A stretch of 64,000 bases of DNA, taken from Streptomyces sp. SID12501. GTDB lineage: Bacteria > Actinomycetota > Actinomycetes > Streptomycetales > Streptomycetaceae. Within the stretch, counting starts at the first letter, position 1. Every line of letters begins with the position of its first letter. Position numbers and translations under genes: made by a program. The stretch is from positions 62,001-126,000 of the forward strand of contig NZ_JAAGLU010000001.1 in the NCBI RefSeq assembly GCF_010550245.1, read 5' to 3'. Below, piece after piece: positions 60,517-64,000 of the stretch. The notes under the pieces were generated by a model, which was not told the origin of the DNA, did no database searches, and saw nothing but the letters and a program-made list of their open reading frames with translations.

Positions 60517-62505
60517 TCAGGCTCCGTTTCCGCGTCGAAGCCCGGCCTTGCGCGCGATCTTCCCGAGGGTGCGCCGCACCTTGCGGACCAGCCGCTGTCC
60601 GGTGCTCGGTCCGGCCGGCCTGGCGGGCCGCACGACCTGCACACGGCCGCCCTTGGCGCTGAGGCCGACGGACATCGCCAGGAAGCGCGGCTCGCCGGCC
60701 TCCGGAGCCAGGCACAGCGACGGCTTCCAGGTCCCGTCGGCCAGTGCACCGCCGGGCAGTGTCGCCTCGACGAACGCCCCGGCCCCTTCGGGGGCGCCGG
60801 ACAGCGTGCCCGACACCTCCACGGGCTCGGCGACCGCCGACGAGGTCAGCCGCAACAGCGCCAAGGCGCCGCCGGGCACGTGCAGGGGCAGAGCGACGCG
60901 CAGGCGGTCACCCGTGACGGTGACATCGTCCGGCTTGAGGCGGCCGAGGCCTACGCCCTTGACCGCGCGGTCGACGTCCAGGGACAGCGTGGCCTGCTTC
61001 GCCGTCCAGTACGGCAGGACCACACGACCGGCGACCACACCGGCCGGCGGCACCGGACGGGGGTCCAGCCTGACCGGGCCGAGACGGCACTCGCGGGTCC
61101 AGCCGCCCAGCTTGATCCGGACGAACACGTCGAACAGACCGCCGCCGAGCGCCACACCGCCCGCCGCCGTGCCGGGGTCGACGGTGGCCGTGCCGCGCAG
61201 CACCAGCCGCACCTGCCCGCCCTCGTCACCGTCCTCGTCGGCCGGGAGGGTCTCGCGGGTCAGCTCCACCGGCTGGAAGAACTGGGCGGCCGTGGTCCGC
61301 TCACGGACCAGGAAGTCCGCCGTAGCGCTGCCGAACCGGGCGACGGTGGACGCGCCCACCCGGGCGATCGCGTCGTCGGCGTCGGTGGGCGTGCCGTCCA
61401 GGTCGGCGCCGTCGCTGTCGTCCTCGGCGGGGAACGTCATCGGCTTGCCGCGCGACGTGAACTCGGCGGTGAAGCCGACGTGCAGGACGCCGTCACGCCA
61501 CTCCACGCTCTGCGGGGTGGCCGTGGGGGCGAGCGACGCCTCCCACTCGGCGAACGCCACCACGTCGTCCAGCCGGTCGGCGGCGATCAGCGCCGCCACG
61601 ATCCGCTGCGCCTCCTGCATCCCGTTCGCGACACCCGGGCCGAAACGTTCGACGACGACCCCTCGGATCTCGTCGAACATCTCCTTGCGGTAGTCCTCCG
61701 GCAGCTTGAGAAGCCGGTTGCCGCGCATGCGCTCGACCATCTCGTTGCGCAGCCAGCGCCGGTGGAGCCGGTCGCGCACCACACCGGGCTCGGTGTACTG
61801 CTCGACGACGTCGAGGGCCTCACGCAGGTTGCGGAAGTAGCCGACCGGGTCGAAGCGCTGGAACCCCGCGTTCGAGGCGTCGTCGCGCTTGACGTGGTAG
61901 TAGCAGACGTAGTCGCTGAGCACGGAGACGTTGTCCGCGCGCAGATAGGCCTCGGTCACGAAGACATGGTCCTCGAGGCGACGCCTGCCCTCGGGGAAGC
62001 GCAGGCCGATGCGGTCGAGGAACGCGCGGCGGAGCATCTTGTGCGGGGTGAGGCTGTCGATCAGCGGGGCGTTCTCGACACTGGCCTTGGGGTGGTTGTG
62101 CCGGAACAGCTCGACCGGCACCGGGCGGCCCTTGCCGGCCATCTTGCCGACGATCACATCGGCGCCGTTGGTCACGCCGTACTCGTACATCCGCTCAAGG
62201 GCCTCGTCGCCGAGGTAGTCGTCGTTGTCGACGAACATCACGAACTCGCCCTGCGAGGCCTCGATACCGACGTTGCGCGGCTTGCCCGACCAGCCCGAGT
62301 TCTCCTGGTGGATGACCTGGACACGCGGTTCCTCGGCGGCGAGCTGGTCCAGCAGGGCCGGGGTCCCGTCGGTGGAACCGTCGTCGACGAAGATCACTTC
62401 GTACTCGTCGGCGGGCAGCGACTGCCGCAGCAGCGACGCGACGCATTCCTCGATGTACGGTCCCGGGTTGTACACCGGAACGATGACGCTGACCTTGACC
62501 GGCAT
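60517..62505 (-). CDS. TarS-like GT2 glycosyltransferase with long C-terminal domain
   Basis: A 662-residue glycosyltransferase. The GT-A domain opens VKVSVIVPVYNPGPYIEECV. FVDDGSTDG and FVDNDDY (DxD-type metal site) follow. GKPRNVG, KMAGKGRPV, SLTPHKMLRRAFL and LEDHVFV (catalytic base pair) agree with wall-teichoic-acid GlcNAc transferases such as TarS. The second half is beta-rich and of unclear function, as in TarS. GGGAG lies 11 bases before the ATG. Operon with rmlC suggests transfer of rhamnose or a related sugar to a wall polymer; the donor is inference. Confidence 0.87.
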   Translation of the reverse strand: MPVKVSVIVPVYNPGPYIEECVASLLRQSLPADEYEVIFVDDGSTDGTPALLDQLAAEEPRVQVIHQENSGWSGKPRNVGIEASQGEFVMFVDNDDYLGDEALERMYEYGVTNGADVIVGKMAGKGRPVPVELFRHNHPKASVENAPLIDSLTPHKMLRRAFLDRIGLRFPEGRRRLEDHVFVTEAYLRADNVSVLSDYVCYYHVKRDDASNAGFQRFDPVGYFRNLREALDVVEQYTEPGVVRDRLHRRWLRNEMVERMRGNRLLKLPEDYRKEMFDEIRGVVVERFGPGVANGMQEAQRIVAALIAADRLDDVVAFAEWEASLAPTATPQSVEWRDGVLHVGFTAEFTSRGKPMTFPAEDDSDGADLDGTPTDADDAIARVGASTVARFGSATADFLVRERTTAAQFFQPVELTRETLPADEDGDEGGQVRLVLRGTATVDPGTAAGGVALGGGLFDVFVRIKLGGWTRECRLGPVRLDPRPVPPAGVVAGRVVLPYWTAKQATLSLDVDRAVKGVGLGRLKPDDVTVTGDRLRVALPLHVPGGALALLRLTSSAVAEPVEVSGTLSGAPEGAGAFVEATLPGGALADGTWKPSLCLAPEAGEPRFLAMSVGLSAKGGRVQVVRPARPAGPSTGQRLVRKVRRTLGKIARKAGLRRGNGA

Positions 62506-62615
62506 GCGGCTGGAAGCTCCCTCTTTGGCTCTACTCCCCGTTTCCGCGACGACACGGTCAGGGCTGCCTGATACTAACCGTGCGAGGCTCTCCGCGACCT
62601 GCCGGGGCACGGGCC

Positions 62616-62720
62616 CCGAGGGGCGCGCCAGCGCGCCAAAGGGGCGCGAGGAACTGCGCGACCAGCCACGACGATGCCGCAGCCGCGCAACGGCAGACCG
62701 CGGCACCCCCAGAGCGCCAA
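62616..62720. repeat. Dispersed Streptomyces intergenic repeat, second family, copy 2
   Basis: Matches the copy at 7801-7828 in a 28-bp core at 62640-62667 with one difference, and extends through CGACGATGCCGCAGCCGCG. It lies in the 314-bp gap 62506-62819 upstream of the glycosyltransferase and after xdhC. The rest of that gap shows no gene. Confidence 0.75.
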
Positions 62721-62819
62721 CGCTCCCCAAGTGCACCTTCTGCTTCTCTCCGACACTCACCTCCCCAAACGCGCCAAGCAACTGCCGCGGGCCGCTGCCG
62801 CCCCGGCGCCCCTGAGCGG

Positions 62820-63926
62820 CTACACGACCCCGGCCGGGTGAATGGCGCCGCCCGTCGCTGTCAGCGACACCCCGCTGCCGCCCCACCGCACGGCGACGAT
62901 CTCGGCGGCCACGGACACCGCCACCTCCTCGGGCGTACGGGCGCCCAGATCCAGCCCGATGGGGGACCGCAGCCGGGACAGCTCGGGGCCGGTGAGGCCG
63001 GCCTCCGTCAGCCGTCCGAGCCGGTCGTCGTGGGTGCGGCGGCTGCCCATCGCCCCGATGTACGCGGCGGGCCGGCGCAGCGCCTCCTCCAGCAGCGGTA
63101 CGTCGAACTTCGGGTCGTGGGTCAGGACGCAGATCACCGTGCGCTCGTCGGTGTCCGTGCCGCGCAGATAGCGGTGCGGCCAGTCGACGACCACCTCGAC
63201 GCCCTCGGGGAAGCGTCTCGGGGTGGCGAAGGGCGGGCGGGCGTCGCAGACGGTGACCCGGTAGCCGAGGAAGGCGCCGATCCGGGCCACGGCGGCGGCG
63301 TAGTCGATGGCGCCGAAGACGAGCATGCGGGGCGGGGGCGCGAAAGAGTGCAGGAACACGGTGACGGCGTCCTCGCGCCGCTCCCCGTGGGGCCCGTAGT
63401 GCCGCAATCCCGTTGCGCCCAGGGCGAGTTCACCGCGCGCGTCGGCGGTGACGGCCACGTCCAGGCCGGTCGTGCCCAGCGTGCCGGACACCCGGTCGGG
63501 CCAGACGCCGAGTGTGGCGCCACGTGCCGCCGGACCGTCGGTCACGGTTGCCACGGTCACCGGACGGCCCGCCGCCACCGTCTCCGCCACCGCCGCGAAG
63601 GACGGATCGAGGGCGGGAGTGACCGGCCGTACCAGCACGGTGATCTCGCCGCCGCAGGTCAGCCCCACCGCGAAGGCGTCCTCGTCGCTGTAGCCGAAGG
63701 TCTCGAGGCGTGCCTCCCCGCTCGCCACGACCTCCTGGGCCAGCTCGAACACCGCGCCCTCGACGCATCCTCCGGACACGCTGCCCACGACCTCGTCGCC
63801 GGGCCCCACGGCCATCGCGGCGCCGGGGTCACGGGGCGCGCTGCGGCTCACCGAGACGACGGTGGCGAGTCCGAACGGTTCGCCCGCCGCGTACCAGCGC
63901 CCGAGCGCGGGGAGGATGTCACGCAC
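62820..63926 (-). CDS. XdhC/CoxI-family molybdoenzyme maturation factor
   Basis: A 368-residue protein. The N-terminal XdhC domain (ATVVSVSRSAPRDPGAAMAVGPGDEVVGSVSGGCVEGAVFE) is followed by the C-terminal Rossmann part (RMLVFGAIDYAAAVARIGAFLGYRVTVCDARPPFATP, then YIGAMGSRRTHDDRL and SPIGLDLGARTPEEVAVSVAAEI). XdhC proteins bind and deliver the molybdenum cofactor to xanthine dehydrogenase-type enzymes. AAGGAG lies seven bases before the GTG. No molybdoenzyme subunits are in view; they may lie beyond the window end. Confidence 0.92.
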   Translation of the reverse strand: MRDILPALGRWYAAGEPFGLATVVSVSRSAPRDPGAAMAVGPGDEVVGSVSGGCVEGAVFELAQEVVASGEARLETFGYSDEDAFAVGLTCGGEITVLVRPVTPALDPSFAAVAETVAAGRPVTVATVTDGPAARGATLGVWPDRVSGTLGTTGLDVAVTADARGELALGATGLRHYGPHGERREDAVTVFLHSFAPPPRMLVFGAIDYAAAVARIGAFLGYRVTVCDARPPFATPRRFPEGVEVVVDWPHRYLRGTDTDERTVICVLTHDPKFDVPLLEEALRRPAAYIGAMGSRRTHDDRLGRLTEAGLTGPELSRLRSPIGLDLGARTPEEVAVSVAAEIVAVRWGGSGVSLTATGGAIHPAGVV

Positions 63927-64000
63927 GATCCGCTCCTTTTGTCGCCCATGTGACTTGATGATCGCCCATGAGCGTCAAAAGCTGAAGGTTACTCATGAGT

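Overview
The window is high-GC actinobacterial DNA, almost certainly from a Streptomyces chromosome. Supporting signs are strong third-position GC, many GTG/TTG starts, bldA-type TTA rarity (two TTA codons found in genes here), a subtilisin-inhibitor (SSI) gene, a streptogrisin-type protease, a perfect CebR operator, F420-linked enzymes and Streptomyces-style dispersed intergenic repeats. No phage, transposon, CRISPR, tRNA or rRNA was seen.

Layout. 1-5 kb: a truncated EF-Tu paralogue, a STAS anti-sigma antagonist, and a MarR repressor divergent from an aldehyde dehydrogenase/alcohol dehydrogenase pair with two dyad operators between. 5-12 kb: a TetR-DUF1304 pair under a perfect palindrome, an amidohydrolase behind an amino-acid permease broken by one in-frame TGA, a TetR regulator, a VOC protein and a CDF metal transporter. 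12-21.5 kb: F420-dependent oxidoreductase, LysE exporter, flavoprotein, GH114 lipoprotein, F420/NADP-type oxidoreductase, LAL regulator, aldo/keto reductase, phytanoyl-CoA-type dioxygenase and AraC regulator. 22-37 kb: two paralogous membrane proteins (at 22.1 and 35.6 kb) that fuse an ECF-sigma-like half, a zinc-binding anti-sigma motif, one membrane span and an external ricin-type lectin domain. Between them lie a permease, a TTA-containing lipoprotein, a sensor phosphatase, a GH2 glycosidase, a CebR-controlled GH9 cellulase and a toxin-antitoxin-like pair with a degenerate Fic motif. 37-42 kb: hydrolases, SSI inhibitor, a second STAS protein and an MFS exporter. 42-48.4 kb: a double-glycine peptide precursor with its own HlyD adaptor, C39 peptidase-ABC exporter and NHLM-type ABC transporter, with a hairpin and tandem repeats between precursor and exporter. 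49-56 kb: an S1E serine protease with an acidic repeat tail and two divergent SpoIIE-type phosphatases. 56-63 kb: dTDP-rhamnose synthesis (rmlA, rmlB, rmlD, a methyltransferase) convergent with rmlC and a TarS-like wall glycosyltransferase, then XdhC.

How it fits together. Three themes recur: partner-switching stress control (three PP2C phosphatases, two STAS antagonists), envelope and polysaccharide biology (GH2, GH9, GH114, lectin-sensor fusions, rhamnose/teichoic-acid glycosylation), and secreted protein or peptide functions (protease, protease inhibitor, exported peptide). The best candidates for an undescribed system are the cysteine-free double-glycine peptide with its dedicated exporter, and the twin sigma/anti-sigma/lectin fusion proteins, whose sigma halves have lost conserved acidic residues.
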